Positions 1 to 8,376 of a stretch of 30,107 bases of DNA are shown piece after piece (positions within the stretch are counted from its first letter, which is position 1; every line of letters starts with the position of its first letter). The notes beneath the pieces were generated by a model that saw nothing but the letters and a program-made list of their open reading frames with translations, was not told where the DNA came from and searched no databases. This DNA comes from JAGPUQ01 sp050179115 (GTDB lineage: Bacteria > Pseudomonadota > Gammaproteobacteria > Pseudomonadales > Porticoccaceae): the NCBI GenBank assembly GCA_050179115.1, contig JBFXFL010000036.1, forward strand, positions 1 through 30,107, in the 5' to 3' direction. The translations under genes and the position numbers were made by a program.

Positions 1-127
1 CAATCTCCCCCGTGTTCCCAATCAGCGGCCACAGCGACGTCAATACCCCAGCCCCCATCAACCCCTTCGTCGTCTTCTCCAGAAAAAAACGTCGGCTGTA
101 ATCAAAATCGTACTTCTTGATGTGCAT
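1..127 (-). CDS. Tat-signal protein, 5' end only (cut by window edge)
   Basis: Forty-two codons are visible, reading leftwards from an ATG at 127-125 and running off the window. An AGAGGA ribosome binding site lies about 8 bases upstream. The N-terminus holds a twin-arginine-like motif (SRRFFLEKT, about residues 11-19). A stretch rich in Gly, Ala and Leu follows, so the product is probably exported folded through Tat to the periplasm. It lies 50 bp downstream of the MMPL/RND exporter on the same strand and is probably cotranscribed with it. The N-terminus looks like exported proteins of unknown function (possibly the DUF1329 type) that sit beside such exporters in lipid-degrading gammaproteobacteria. 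That is recall from little sequence and is weak. The function is not known. Confidence 0.6.
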   Translation of the reverse strand, partial: MHIKKYDFDYSRRFFLEKTTKGLMGAGVLTSLWPLIGNTGEI

Positions 128-177
128 GGTCGATTCCTCTCACCATATCGCTATTATGGAAATTGCTATCCCGGCTG

Positions 178-2607
178 CTACTTGAGATCTTCGTCGCTCG
201 CGAGATACGCACTGAGATCCACGCCCTCACCGACGAGCAGCATTTCGGACCCAAGAAACTTCGGCTTGATCAGCCATACCAACAGGGGCAGCACCACGAG
301 CGAAACCACCATATTGATCAGCATCACGACAACCAACAGCAGCCCCATGTCGGCCAGAAACTTGAGGTCGGAGAGAAAATACCAGGGCAGAATGCCGATC
401 AGGACAATGACCGCGGTAAAAAATATTGCCCTTCCCGTCGTCGCCAGAGCGCCAACGATCGCAGTACCGTAATCCCGATGCCCCTGGTATTCCTCGCAAA
501 TGCGACTGAGCAGGTAAATGCCGTAATCGATACCGACTCCGATGCCGATGGCGCTGATCGGCAGCGTATTCACATCGAGCCCGATGCCGAGCTGCTGCAT
601 TACCGCAGCCAGAAAAATGTTGGACATGTTGACCGGGAGCAGCAATATCAGCCCCGCGACCAGGGAACGATAGGCGAAGGCCGCGGCGATCAGAATCAGG
701 ACATTCAGGGCACCGATTATCGCGTATTGATATTTGTCGACCGTGTCGTTGATGGATTGCTGCAGCGCGATGGTGCCCGACGCTAACCTGACCCTGAACG
801 TTTCGTGATCCAGCCCGATGGTATCTACCGCCTTGCGAACCTGCGCCAGGGCAATGTCGACCGTCTCCTGCTTGTTGTCCTTGTACCAGAGCGACACCGT
901 GCCATTCTGCTGCACAAAGTCGGTTACATGGGCAAACGCCTTGGGACTACTGCCGAACAACACCGCGCTGGCGGCCGCCTCGACGGCCGTATCGCTCGGA
1001 TCGAGGGGTGCCCACTTGGGATTACCGCCGCTGAACAGCCGGTTGGCTTCGGGAAGATAGTCCGCAAACGACAGCGTGGCCTCGGGCGGTGGGTCCGACA
1101 ACTCCATCGCTCGCTGCAGCGCCGCCATCGTGAAAATCGTATTGGCCTGCTTCAGCAAACGCTGCTGCGTCTGTTGTTTGACCTCGAAAATGACCTCCAG
1201 TGTGTTCAGCCCGGGAAAATGGCTGTTGATCTTGCTGACGGCCACGTTGTACTGGGAATCCTCCCACAACAGGTTGCTACCCTCGACCGGGTTACCGATC
1301 TTCAACTGCGTCATTTTATAGACACTGAAACCGAGCAGGATCACCACCACCACCGTGGTCACCCGTGCGGGAGCACCATAGGTGATGCGCCCCAGCCGTT
1401 GCAGCCCATGCTTGATGGCACGGTGAATACTGAATCTTTCACCTTCGTCCAGCCCGATGATTTTTTTTACGTTTCTCGGCTCCGGCAAAATCGTTACCAG
1501 CAACGGCGACAGGAACACGGCGCAAGGAATAAGGGTCGTTGCCCAAAATCCGGTAAAGAGCGCAAACCGCTGCATGGTCGGAATCGGCGCCAACGCGATG
1601 AGGAAAAGTCCGAGCAGGTCGGTGACGATGCCGAGGGTGCCGGGCACCATCATGACACTGAGGGATATCTCCGCAGCCTTCTTTTTGTCTTTCACATGAT
1701 GGTAGATTTCGTAAAAGCGCTCCGTCGTCTGCACGCAGTGACTGAAGGATCGCGCGACCAGCAACAGGGGCACCACCATGATCAGGGGCTCGACGGGATG
1801 CTGAATCCAGCCTACAAAGCCGAAGCCCCAGATTGCCGAGACCCCACTGACCACGAGGGGCGCCACCACCCCGACCCAGTTGCGCATATAGAGCACCAGG
1901 GACACCAGCATGGCACCGCCGGTGATGGCGAAAATCATCCACATCTGATGCTGGTAGCGAAACACCCAGCCGGTGAGCATGGGCTGGCCCGCGGCGTAGA
2001 TCTCATGGGCTTCGTCGCGCTCATCCTCGACAAGGGTTTTCTGCACAAACTCGAACACTGTGCGGTAATCGAGCAGTCGCTCGATAAAGGTGGCCTGGAT
2101 CAGCGTGGCGGTTTCGTCCGGAGAAATAAGAAAGTTCTGGCTGGCGGGCGACTTCTTGACGCGCTCGCGAAATTCCTCGATCTCTTCGGGAGTACTGGGC
2201 GCGTGATCCCCCATCAGCGGCTGGCTGTCGATGCCAAACGGCGTGGCTTCCGCGTAACGGGCCTTTTCCGTAGTGATCGACAGAACCTGGTCGTGGTCAA
2301 CCCCCGGGGTCAGGTCGATGTTGCGGGTCATGTTCCAGATCTTTTGCAGCGTCTCCGCGTTGTAGATCGTCTGCCCGTCAGTGCGCTTCACCATGATCGT
2401 AACGGTCAAGGGATTACCAAAATTCGGATGATCCTTGAAGGTCTGGACAAAGGGATGATTTGAGGGGAGGAGGTCGGAAAAAATGGTTTTCAGTTCAACG
2501 TTACGCAGGCCGACGGCAAACACCGCAGTCACCGCCGTCAGAACGAGCAGCGACACCCATACGTTGTGCATGACAAATTCGGCAATTCGCTGGCGCAATG
2601 TTTTCAA
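178..2607 (-). CDS. MMPL/RND-family transporter (809 aa)
   Basis: Inner-membrane transporter of the RND superfamily, MMPL/HAE3-like branch, whose members usually move lipids, hopanoids or other hydrophobic molecules using the proton gradient. The protein shows the duplicated RND layout. One membrane segment (about residues 16-34) is followed by a periplasmic loop to about 220 and a cluster of membrane segments (about 222-375). A second segment (about 412-432), a second loop and a final cluster (about 625-790) come after. The family-typical sequence GIGVGIDYGIYLLSR sits in the last cluster. The start is TTG at 2607-2605: a GGGGGAA sequence lies about 6 bases upstream, and the first in-frame ATG (residue 13) would cut into the first membrane segment and has no such site. 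The tail after the last helix is acidic. Substrate is unknown. The leading gene on its strand here, with a repeat array just upstream. Confidence 0.85.
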   Translation of the reverse strand: MKTLRQRIAEFVMHNVWVSLLVLTAVTAVFAVGLRNVELKTIFSDLLPSNHPFVQTFKDHPNFGNPLTVTIMVKRTDGQTIYNAETLQKIWNMTRNIDLTPGVDHDQVLSITTEKARYAEATPFGIDSQPLMGDHAPSTPEEIEEFRERVKKSPASQNFLISPDETATLIQATFIERLLDYRTVFEFVQKTLVEDERDEAHEIYAAGQPMLTGWVFRYQHQMWMIFAITGGAMLVSLVLYMRNWVGVVAPLVVSGVSAIWGFGFVGWIQHPVEPLIMVVPLLLVARSFSHCVQTTERFYEIYHHVKDKKKAAEISLSVMMVPGTLGIVTDLLGLFLIALAPIPTMQRFALFTGFWATTLIPCAVFLSPLLVTILPEPRNVKKIIGLDEGERFSIHRAIKHGLQRLGRITYGAPARVTTVVVVILLGFSVYKMTQLKIGNPVEGSNLLWEDSQYNVAVSKINSHFPGLNTLEVIFEVKQQTQQRLLKQANTIFTMAALQRAMELSDPPPEATLSFADYLPEANRLFSGGNPKWAPLDPSDTAVEAAASAVLFGSSPKAFAHVTDFVQQNGTVSLWYKDNKQETVDIALAQVRKAVDTIGLDHETFRVRLASGTIALQQSINDTVDKYQYAIIGALNVLILIAAAFAYRSLVAGLILLLPVNMSNIFLAAVMQQLGIGLDVNTLPISAIGIGVGIDYGIYLLSRICEEYQGHRDYGTAIVGALATTGRAIFFTAVIVLIGILPWYFLSDLKFLADMGLLLVVVMLINMVVSLVVLPLLVWLIKPKFLGSEMLLVGEGVDLSAYLASDEDLK

Positions 2608-2619
2608 GGCTTCCCCCGT

Positions 2620-2704
2620 GCGATCTTGATTTGGTTGTGATCTTGATCAAGTCGTGATCCCGATTGAATCGTGATCCTGATCAAGTCGTGATCTTCATCC
2701 GGTT
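2620..2704. repeat. Five tandem copies of a 17-bp imperfect repeat
   Basis: Consensus on the plus strand is GTGATCYTGATCAAGTC. The units are 2620-2636, 2637-2653, 2654-2670, 2671-2687 and 2688-2704. They abut with no spacer and the period is exactly 17. The outer copies are the most diverged. The second copy carries the palindrome CTTGATCAAG. The array ends 12 bp before the TTG start of the MMPL transporter, so it lies in its 5' untranslated region or promoter. A spacing of 17 is not a whole number of helical turns, which argues somewhat against a simple side-by-side array of one repressor. Confidence 0.9.
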
Positions 2705-3265
2705 GAGTGGCGACAGCAAAGCAGCTGAGCCGCGCCGCCCCAAAAGTTATCTAGTTGACTCTAACACGGAGGAATTCGGTCGGCCATAGCGATCGTCACA
2801 TACACGCCAGAAATCTTTCGTAAATACATTGCGTTACCGACAGGTAACAGAAACGAACGCGCGGACGGACGGCGGCGAGTCGGCTTGCCGGCTCGCCGAG
2901 GTCGGGTTTTCGCGGCAGGGAGTGGCCCTGGCGGATCGGCCAGTTGGCGCAATTTGGAAATCGTGATTCTTCAGCATTTTTCGTCAGCGCCTTGCCGCAT
3001 CCGTGCTCTCACGAAATTCGCCAATCCGCCAACGTCCAGGACATGCCTCGTTATCGAACTGGATTGCGACTGCGGTGCAAGCCGCGCGGCTCTGTTATTC
3101 GCGCAAATTGCCGTTGCTGCGAACACTCCGGTGTTGGCGCCTGATTTTCGTGCCGTCGCGTTCGATTACCGGCAGAGGCCCATCTTGAATTCGTGTTGCC
3201 CCGGGGCGGCAACGGAGCAAATTCGTGCTTACTCCGACATGTTCAAGTGCGCGCTGAAATCGCAT
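2705..3265. other. Long non-coding stretch upstream of the transporter
   Basis: About 560 bases separate the repeat array from the terminator of the beta-oxidation operon. No reading frame here has a credible ribosome binding site or family resemblance. The only clear structure is the inverted repeat listed at 2833-2848. A promoter for the transporter should lie here on the minus strand, but I could not find a convincing -35/-10 pair. Confidence 0.6.
2833..2848. promoter_or_regulatory. Inverted repeat GTTACC-N4-GGTAAC, possible operator
   Basis: A perfect 6-bp inverted repeat with a 4-bp centre (GTTACCGACAGGTAAC) sits 226 bp upstream of the transporter start, in DNA more AT-rich than its surroundings. 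The size and symmetry fit a dimeric regulator's binding site. No regulator gene is next to it, so the role is inferred only from shape and position. Confidence 0.35.
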
Positions 3266-3294
3266 AAAAAAAGGGGGCGCCCAAGCCCCCCTTT
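3266..3294 (-). terminator. Rho-independent terminator of the beta-oxidation operon
   Basis: On the minus strand, AAAGGGGG pairs with CCCCCTTT (stem arms 3287-3294 and 3270-3277, 9-nt loop). The 3' arm runs into a stretch of seven T (3272-3266). It lies 63 bp beyond the thiolase stop codon. A second short hairpin, GACCGCC-N6-GGCGGTC (3298-3317), lies between the stop codon and the terminator. Confidence 0.9.
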
Positions 3295-3357
3295 AACGAC
3301 CGCCGCCGCTGGCGGTCTGCCGGGCGATAGCAGCACATCCCGTCAGAGCACTTTCCA

Positions 3358-4539
3358 TCAGAGCACTTCGAACAGCCCCGCCGCACCCATGCCGCCACCG
3401 ACACACATGGTGATCACGACATATTTCTCGCCGCGGCGTTTGCCCTCGCGCAGGGCGTGGCCGACCATGCGGGCACCGCTCATGCCGTAGGGGTGGCCGA
3501 TGGAAATGGCACCGCCGTTGATGTTGAGGCGCTCATCGGGAATGCCCAGCTGGTCGCGGCAGTAGATCACCTGCACGGCAAAGGCTTCGTTGAGCTCCCA
3601 CACGCCGATATCGTCGATCTTGAGGCCGTGCTGCTTGAGCAGTTTGGGGATCGCAAACACCGGGCCGATGCCCATTTCATCGGGTTCGCAGCCGGCCACC
3701 GCGATGCCGCGGTAGAGGCCCAGCGGTTGCAGCCCGCGCTGTTCGGCGGTCTTGCGCTCCATCAGCACGCAGGCGGCGGAACCATCGGACAACTGGCTGG
3801 AGTTGCCGGCGGTGATCACGCCGCCCTCGAACACGGGCTTGAGGGAGGCCAGTCCCGCTGCCGTGGTGTCCGGCCGATTGCCCTCGTCGTTGCTGAGGGT
3901 GCGGATGTCGATGGCTTCCTTGCCGGTCGCCTTGTCCACCAGCCGCACATTGGCGGTGACCGGGACGATCTCGTCGGCGAAGAGGCCGGCGCGCTGCGCG
4001 GCCGCCGTGCGCTGCTGCGATTGCAGGCCGTACTCATCCTGGCGCTCGCGACTGATCTTGTAGCGCTTGGCCACGACCTCAGCCGTTTCCAGCATGGGCA
4101 TGTAGATGTGTTTGTGCAGCGCGATCAGGTTCGGATCCTGGGCGCGATAGCGATTCTGATGCTCGTTCTGTACCAGGCTGATGGATTCCATGCCGGCGCC
4201 CACCGCGACGGTCATGCCGTCATGCATGATCTGCTTGGCGGCGGTGGCGATGGCCATGAGACCGGAGGAGCACTGGCGATCCATGCTCATGCCGCTCACC
4301 GTCACCGGCAGGCCGGCGGCGAGGGCGGCGCAGCGGCCGATGTTGTAGCCGGTGGTGCCCTGACTGAGCGCGGAACCCATGATCACGTCGTCGATCTCGG
4401 CGGGATCGACCTTGGCGCGCTCCACCGCGGCACGAATCGCGATCGCGCCCAGGCTCGGGCCATCGGTGTCGTTGAAGAGGCCCCGATAGGCTTTGCCGAT
4501 CGGGGTGCGGGCGGATGAAACGATTACGGCTTCTCTCAT
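3358..4539 (-). CDS. Thiolase, acetyl-CoA acyltransferase (393 aa)
   Basis: Cleaves a 3-ketoacyl-CoA with free CoA to release acetyl-CoA (or propionyl-CoA) and a shortened acyl-CoA, the last step of a beta-oxidation cycle in the cytoplasm. The full length of 393 residues is normal for degradative thiolases. The nucleophilic cysteine is C90 in MDRQCSSG. The catalytic His is H349 in the IGHP motif. The second cysteine is C379 in the C-terminal CVGGGMG motif. A GGAGGA site lies 8 bases before the ATG at 4539. It starts 27 bp after the SDR gene ends and is the last gene before the terminator, so it is the distal gene of the five-gene operon. FadA and steroid-type (FadA5-like) roles cannot be told apart by eye. 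Confidence 0.93.
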   Translation of the reverse strand: MREAVIVSSARTPIGKAYRGLFNDTDGPSLGAIAIRAAVERAKVDPAEIDDVIMGSALSQGTTGYNIGRCAALAAGLPVTVSGMSMDRQCSSGLMAIATAAKQIMHDGMTVAVGAGMESISLVQNEHQNRYRAQDPNLIALHKHIYMPMLETAEVVAKRYKISRERQDEYGLQSQQRTAAAQRAGLFADEIVPVTANVRLVDKATGKEAIDIRTLSNDEGNRPDTTAAGLASLKPVFEGGVITAGNSSQLSDGSAACVLMERKTAEQRGLQPLGLYRGIAVAGCEPDEMGIGPVFAIPKLLKQHGLKIDDIGVWELNEAFAVQVIYCRDQLGIPDERLNINGGAISIGHPYGMSGARMVGHALREGKRRGEKYVVITMCVGGGMGAAGLFEVL

Positions 4540-4566
4540 GTCAGTGCTCCTCCGGGAGACCCGGGT

Positions 4567-5487
4567 TCAGGATGTGGACTTCTGCGCGGCAAGCGCATAG
4601 CCGATGAATTTCTCGGTCTGCTTGAGGGCGCCGGAAAGGCGCTCCTCGCCCTTGGGATCATCGAGCCGCGCCCAGTTTTCCACCACGGCTTCCGGTGTCT
4701 GCTGATCCACTGGCAGGTAAATACCCCGGGTTTCATACAGATGGGCGCTGGCGTAGCCGCCGGCACCGGCGCACAGGATGAACTTGTTGGGCGCATCCTC
4801 GGAACACAGCACCAGCACCCCGGCGCTGACCGGCTCTGGCTGCATCACGGCGGCCGCGCGGGGATCGGGAATGATGTCTTCGGTCATGCGGGTGAGGGCA
4901 GCCGGCGCGAGCGAATTGACCCGCACATTATATTTTTCGCCCTCCTGGGCCAGGCTGTTCATCAGACCGACGACGGCGAGCTTGGCGGCGCTGTAGTTGG
5001 ACTGGCCGAAGTTACCGTACAGCCCGCTCGACGACGATGTCATCACGATGCGGCCGTAGGTCTGCGCCTTCATGATTTCCCACACCGCCTTGCAGCAATA
5101 GGCCGCGCCCATCAGATGCACGTCCATCACCAGCTTGAAGTCGGCCATGTCCATTTTTGAAAACGATTTGTCGCGCAGGATGCCGGCGTTGTTGATGAGG
5201 ATGTCGACGCGACCCCAGGCGGCCATCGCGTCCTTGACCATCGCCTGCACCTGCTCGAAATCGGCCACGTTTGCACCGTTCGCAATGGCTTCGCCGCCCT
5301 TGGCCTTGATCTGCTGGACCACTTCCTGCGCCGCCGCGCTGGAACTGCCGGTGCCGTCGCGGGCGCCGCCCAGATCGTTCACCACCACCTTGGCGCCGCG
5401 CGCGGCGAGTGCCAGCGCATGGGAGCGGCCGAGGCCATTGCCGGCGCCGGTGACAATCGCCACCCGGCCATCGAATCGTATCGTCAT
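4567..5487 (-). CDS. SDR, (3R)-hydroxyacyl-CoA dehydrogenase of the 17beta-HSD4/MFE-2 type (306 aa)
   Basis: Classical short-chain dehydrogenase predicted to oxidise a 3-hydroxyacyl-CoA to the 3-ketoacyl-CoA with NAD+. The Rossmann motif TGAGNGLG is at residues 13-20, NNAG at 99-102, the catalytic Ser at about 152, and the YSAAK catalytic pair at Y165 and K169. The sequence VVVNDLGG after the second strand and the roughly 60-residue C-terminal extension resemble the dehydrogenase domain of peroxisomal multifunctional enzyme type 2 (HSD17B4) and its bacterial relatives. Those work on (3R)-hydroxyacyl-CoA. This fits the MaoC hydratase encoded just upstream, since that family makes (3R)-hydroxyacyl-CoA. 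Fourth gene of the operon, 37 bp after the MaoC gene. Exact substrate is unknown. Confidence 0.9.
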   Translation of the reverse strand: MTIRFDGRVAIVTGAGNGLGRSHALALAARGAKVVVNDLGGARDGTGSSSAAAQEVVQQIKAKGGEAIANGANVADFEQVQAMVKDAMAAWGRVDILINNAGILRDKSFSKMDMADFKLVMDVHLMGAAYCCKAVWEIMKAQTYGRIVMTSSSSGLYGNFGQSNYSAAKLAVVGLMNSLAQEGEKYNVRVNSLAPAALTRMTEDIIPDPRAAAVMQPEPVSAGVLVLCSEDAPNKFILCAGAGGYASAHLYETRGIYLPVDQQTPEAVVENWARLDDPKGEERLSGALKQTEKFIGYALAAQKSTS

Positions 5488-5524
5488 TGTCGTTGTCTCC
5501 GTCTGTCGGATGAGGGGAGCGCGC

Positions 5525-5989
5525 TCAGCGGGTGAAGATCATGCTGAGCCATTCGGCCTTGAGCGCGGGCTTGTCCTGGCCCTCGATTTCCACCGTGATG
5601 TCCAGCTTGAACAGGAACTGCCCCGGATTTTTCTCCGCTGCTTCCAGCACCGTCGCCTTGGCGCGAATCCGGCTGCCGACCTTGACCGGCTGCAGGAAGC
5701 GCACCTTGTCGAAACCGTAGTTGACGCCCATGGTACGGTTCGGAATATCGACACCGACCCCGTTCTGGAGGAAATAGGCCAGCATCGACAGGGTGAGAAA
5801 ACCGTGGGCGATGGTGGTGCCGAACGGTCCCTGGGCCGCCTTTACCGGGTCCACATGGATGAACTGGTGGTCCAGGGTGACATCGGCAAAATCGTTGACC
5901 CGTTGCTGGTCGATAGTGAACCACTCGGAAGTGCCGGCGTCCTGGCCGATGCAGGCGGCGAGATTCGCGGTGTCGATGCGGATGGTCAT
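5525..5989 (-). CDS. MaoC-family (R)-specific enoyl-CoA hydratase (154 aa)
   Basis: Hot-dog-fold hydratase predicted to add water to a trans-2-enoyl-CoA, giving the (3R)-hydroxyacyl-CoA. The catalytic dyad of the hydratase-2 motif is visible as D40 and H45 in DHQFIHVDP, and the conserved GPFGTTIAHGFLTLSM follows at about 54-69. The spacing matches PhaJ-type enzymes. The length is that of a single-domain MaoC protein. I take the ATG at 5989 as the start because GAGGAAAA lies about 6 bases before it. An upstream in-frame ATG at 6019 would add ten residues with no family match. Third gene of the operon, between the second dehydrogenase and the SDR. Confidence 0.92.
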   Translation of the reverse strand: MTIRIDTANLAACIGQDAGTSEWFTIDQQRVNDFADVTLDHQFIHVDPVKAAQGPFGTTIAHGFLTLSMLAYFLQNGVGVDIPNRTMGVNYGFDKVRFLQPVKVGSRIRAKATVLEAAEKNPGQFLFKLDITVEIEGQDKPALKAEWLSMIFTR

Positions 5990-6040
5990 GGGATTTTCCT
6001 CAAGGTTTTTGGGCTGCAATACGGGAATCGATGCATCGGT

Positions 6041-7180
6041 TCAGTAACCAGACAGGGCGGCAAAACGCCGCAGGTGATAGCGGTGATCGCCATAGAGATG
6101 CTCCGCGACCCGTGCCCGCTTCATGAAAAAGCCGATATCCAGTTCGTCGGTCATGCCGACGCCACCGTGGAGCTGGACCGCTTCGTTGGTGGCGAGCGTC
6201 GCAACTTCGCCAGCCTTGGCTTTGGCGAGACTGGCCAGCACCCCCGCCTCGGAGCTTCCCGAGTCGAGGGATTGCAACGCCTTGATGACCAGCGACTTGA
6301 GCAGTTCGATTTCGCTGAACAGATGCGCCGCGCGGTGTTGCAATCCCTGATAGGAGCCGATGAGCACGCCAAACTGCTTGCGTGTGTTGAGATAGGCCAC
6401 GGTCTGCTCGCACACTTCCATGGACAGCCCCAGCAACTCGGCCGCCAGATGCGCGTTGCCGATCTCGGTGAGGCGCTCGATCGCGGCGCTTGCCGTGCCG
6501 GGTGCGCCCAGCAGCGCGGCGCGCGGCAGGGCCACATTGTCAAAACGGACCATGGCGCTGTTGCGGCTGTCGGCCATGACGACCCGCTCCACGGTCACGC
6601 CGGGTGCATTGCGATCCACCAGCACCAGACTGATGCCGTCGCGATCATCCACCGCACCGGCGCTGCGCGCCGACACGATCAACTGATCGGCGCTGTGACC
6701 GTCGGGGACAAACTGCTTTTCGCCACTGAGTACGAAGTCGTCGCCGCGCGCTTCCAGTCGGGTGCGCACCCGGAACGGCGCGTGATGCGGACCCTCGTCA
6801 AGGGCCGGCGCGAGCTGAAGTTCGCCCGCGACGATGGCCGGCAGCAGCGCATTGCGTTGCGTCTCCGAGCCCGCCAGCACCAGGGCGGATACGCCGATCA
6901 CGGCGGTGGCAAACAATGGCGAGGCGGTGAGGGTACGGCCGCTCTGCTCCATGATCTGGCCCATCCCCACATGGCCAAACTCCAGCCCCCCCTGGGCTTC
7001 GGGCACCAGAATGCCGGACCAGCCCAGCTCGACCATCGCCCGCCAGGTCTCCGGACAGTAGCCGAGCGGATCGCGTTCGTCGCGCAGCCTGCGCAACTGG
7101 GCCACGGGCGCGTGCGCGGCAAGGAAATCCCGCGCCGCGTCTTTCAGCATGCGTTGTTCTTCGTTGAGTACCAGCGCCAT
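6041..7180 (-). CDS. Acyl-CoA dehydrogenase, second subunit type (379 aa)
   Basis: Flavoprotein of the acyl-CoA dehydrogenase fold. It begins MALVLNEEQRMLKDAARDFL, has the helical domain motif RKQFG followed by YQGLQHR at about 280-295, and ends with the family sequence LHGGVGMTDE. It differs strongly from its neighbour at 7192-8376, so the two are not a recent duplication. Adjacent unlike dehydrogenase genes of this kind in steroid-degrading actinobacteria encode alpha2beta2 heterotetramers in which only one partner has the catalytic base. Here I see no glutamate before a GT pair near the C-terminus, which fits the non-catalytic partner, although this is inference. The ATG at 7180 lies 11 bp after the upstream gene's stop. 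A longer in-frame reading back to 7288 overlaps that gene and is rejected. Confidence 0.9.
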   Translation of the reverse strand: MALVLNEEQRMLKDAARDFLAAHAPVAQLRRLRDERDPLGYCPETWRAMVELGWSGILVPEAQGGLEFGHVGMGQIMEQSGRTLTASPLFATAVIGVSALVLAGSETQRNALLPAIVAGELQLAPALDEGPHHAPFRVRTRLEARGDDFVLSGEKQFVPDGHSADQLIVSARSAGAVDDRDGISLVLVDRNAPGVTVERVVMADSRNSAMVRFDNVALPRAALLGAPGTASAAIERLTEIGNAHLAAELLGLSMEVCEQTVAYLNTRKQFGVLIGSYQGLQHRAAHLFSEIELLKSLVIKALQSLDSGSSEAGVLASLAKAKAGEVATLATNEAVQLHGGVGMTDELDIGFFMKRARVAEHLYGDHRYHLRRFAALSGY

Positions 7181-7191
7181 GGTGATCGCCC

Positions 7192-8376
7192 TTATTCCTT
7201 GCCCAAGCCGAGAATGCGCTTGGCGATGATGTTGAGCTGGATTTCGGAAGTGCCGCCCTCGATGGAATTGCCCTTGGTGCGCAACCACTGGGTGGCCATC
7301 AGGCCGTGGTCGTAGGCGTCGCCCTCCCAGGCCAGCGCGCGCTGGCCGTGGATGCTCACCAGCAGTTCGTGGCGGCGCTTGTTGATCTCGGTCCCGGTGT
7401 ACTTGAGCACCGAAGACACCGCGCCCACGCCCTGTCCCGCGGTGGCCTCGTCGGTGATGCGCTCGGCGGTGAGTTCAAAGGCGCGGTTGTCCATCTCCCA
7501 GCGCGCGATGTCGGTGCGCAGCGCGCTGTCGGCCAGCTGGCCGCCCGCGAGCCCGATCTGTTCCACCGCGTAGTCGTGCAGATGCTTGGCGCCCGCGTTG
7601 CCCTGCCCGATGCTGCCGATCATCTCGCGCTCGTGAGTGAGCAGATAGGTGGCGAGCTCCCAACCCTTGTTGATTGTGCCCACCAGCTGATCCTTCTCGA
7701 CCCGGACATTGTCGAGGAAGGTCTCGCAGAACGGAGACTTGCCCGAGATCAGCCGGATCGGCTTGACGGTGACCCCCGGGGTGTTCATGTCGAACAGCAC
7801 CAGGCTGATGCCGGCGTGCTTGGGCGCCGCCGGATCGGTGCGCACCAGGCAGAACATCCAGTCCGCGCGGTCGGCGTAGGAGGTCCAGACCTTCTGGCCG
7901 TTGACGATGAAGTGGTCGCCGCGGTCCTCGCAGCGGGTCTGCAGGCCGGCCAGGTCGGAGCCGTAGTTGGGCTCGCTGTAGCCCTGGCACCACCAGATCC
8001 TGCCTTCCACGATATTGCGGATGTGCTGGCGCTTGAGGGCTTCGGAGCCGTACTTGAGCAGCGCCGGGCCGATCATGGAGAGGCCCATGCTGAACAGCGG
8101 CACCCGCGCGTTGATGCGATTCATCTCTTCGCGGAGGATCTTGGTCTCCTCCTTGCTGAGTCCGCCACCGCCGTATTCGGCCGGCCAGTCGGGCGCGGTC
8201 CAGCCGCGCGCCGCCATCACTTCAAGCCAGCGCTTCTGGTCGTCGCTGGTGAACTTCCACTTGGTGCCGCCCCAGCAGCGATCCTCGAATTCGACCACTG
8301 GCTCGCGCTGCGACAGCGGACAGTTCGCCTCGAGCCAGGTGCGGGTTTCCCGTCTGAACTGCGCCAGATCCGGCAT
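7192..8376 (-). CDS. Acyl-CoA dehydrogenase, first subunit type (394 aa)
   Basis: First gene of the operon. Predicted FAD enzyme that introduces the 2,3 double bond into an acyl-CoA. Visible features are WTAPDWPAEYGG near residues 59-70, the substrate/flavin loop CQGYSEPNYGSDLAGLQT at about 130-147, WTSYADRADWMF at about 164-175, and the C-terminal GGTSEIQ motif. At the position of the catalytic Glu of medium-chain enzymes (E of YEGT) this protein has Gly. A Glu is instead present at E249 in LLTHEREM. That matches the helix-G position used by isovaleryl-CoA dehydrogenase and by the catalytic subunit of ChsE-type heteromers. I therefore infer that this is the catalytic partner of the product of 6041-7180. 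ATG at 8376, with a G-rich run about 11 bases upstream. Confidence 0.92.
   Translation of the reverse strand: MPDLAQFRRETRTWLEANCPLSQREPVVEFEDRCWGGTKWKFTSDDQKRWLEVMAARGWTAPDWPAEYGGGGLSKEETKILREEMNRINARVPLFSMGLSMIGPALLKYGSEALKRQHIRNIVEGRIWWCQGYSEPNYGSDLAGLQTRCEDRGDHFIVNGQKVWTSYADRADWMFCLVRTDPAAPKHAGISLVLFDMNTPGVTVKPIRLISGKSPFCETFLDNVRVEKDQLVGTINKGWELATYLLTHEREMIGSIGQGNAGAKHLHDYAVEQIGLAGGQLADSALRTDIARWEMDNRAFELTAERITDEATAGQGVGAVSSVLKYTGTEINKRRHELLVSIHGQRALAWEGDAYDHGLMATQWLRTKGNSIEGGTSEIQLNIIAKRILGLGKE

Noticed and set aside
2620..2704. CRISPR array
   Set aside because: The 17-bp units abut with no spacers and no cas genes are present.
2885..3490. A 201-codon frame on the plus strand across the intergenic stretch
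   Set aside because: It runs through the terminator hairpin and into the end of the thiolase gene, with no ribosome binding site or recognisable domain.
5135..7315. A 726-codon open frame on the plus strand, and others like it (3457-4518, 15442-17337, 17368-19956, 20004-22337, 22502-23938, 23641-25104)
   Set aside because: They lie opposite well-supported genes, have low-complexity His/Arg/Gln/Gly-rich translations without domains, and arise because GC-rich codons leave few stops on the opposite strand.
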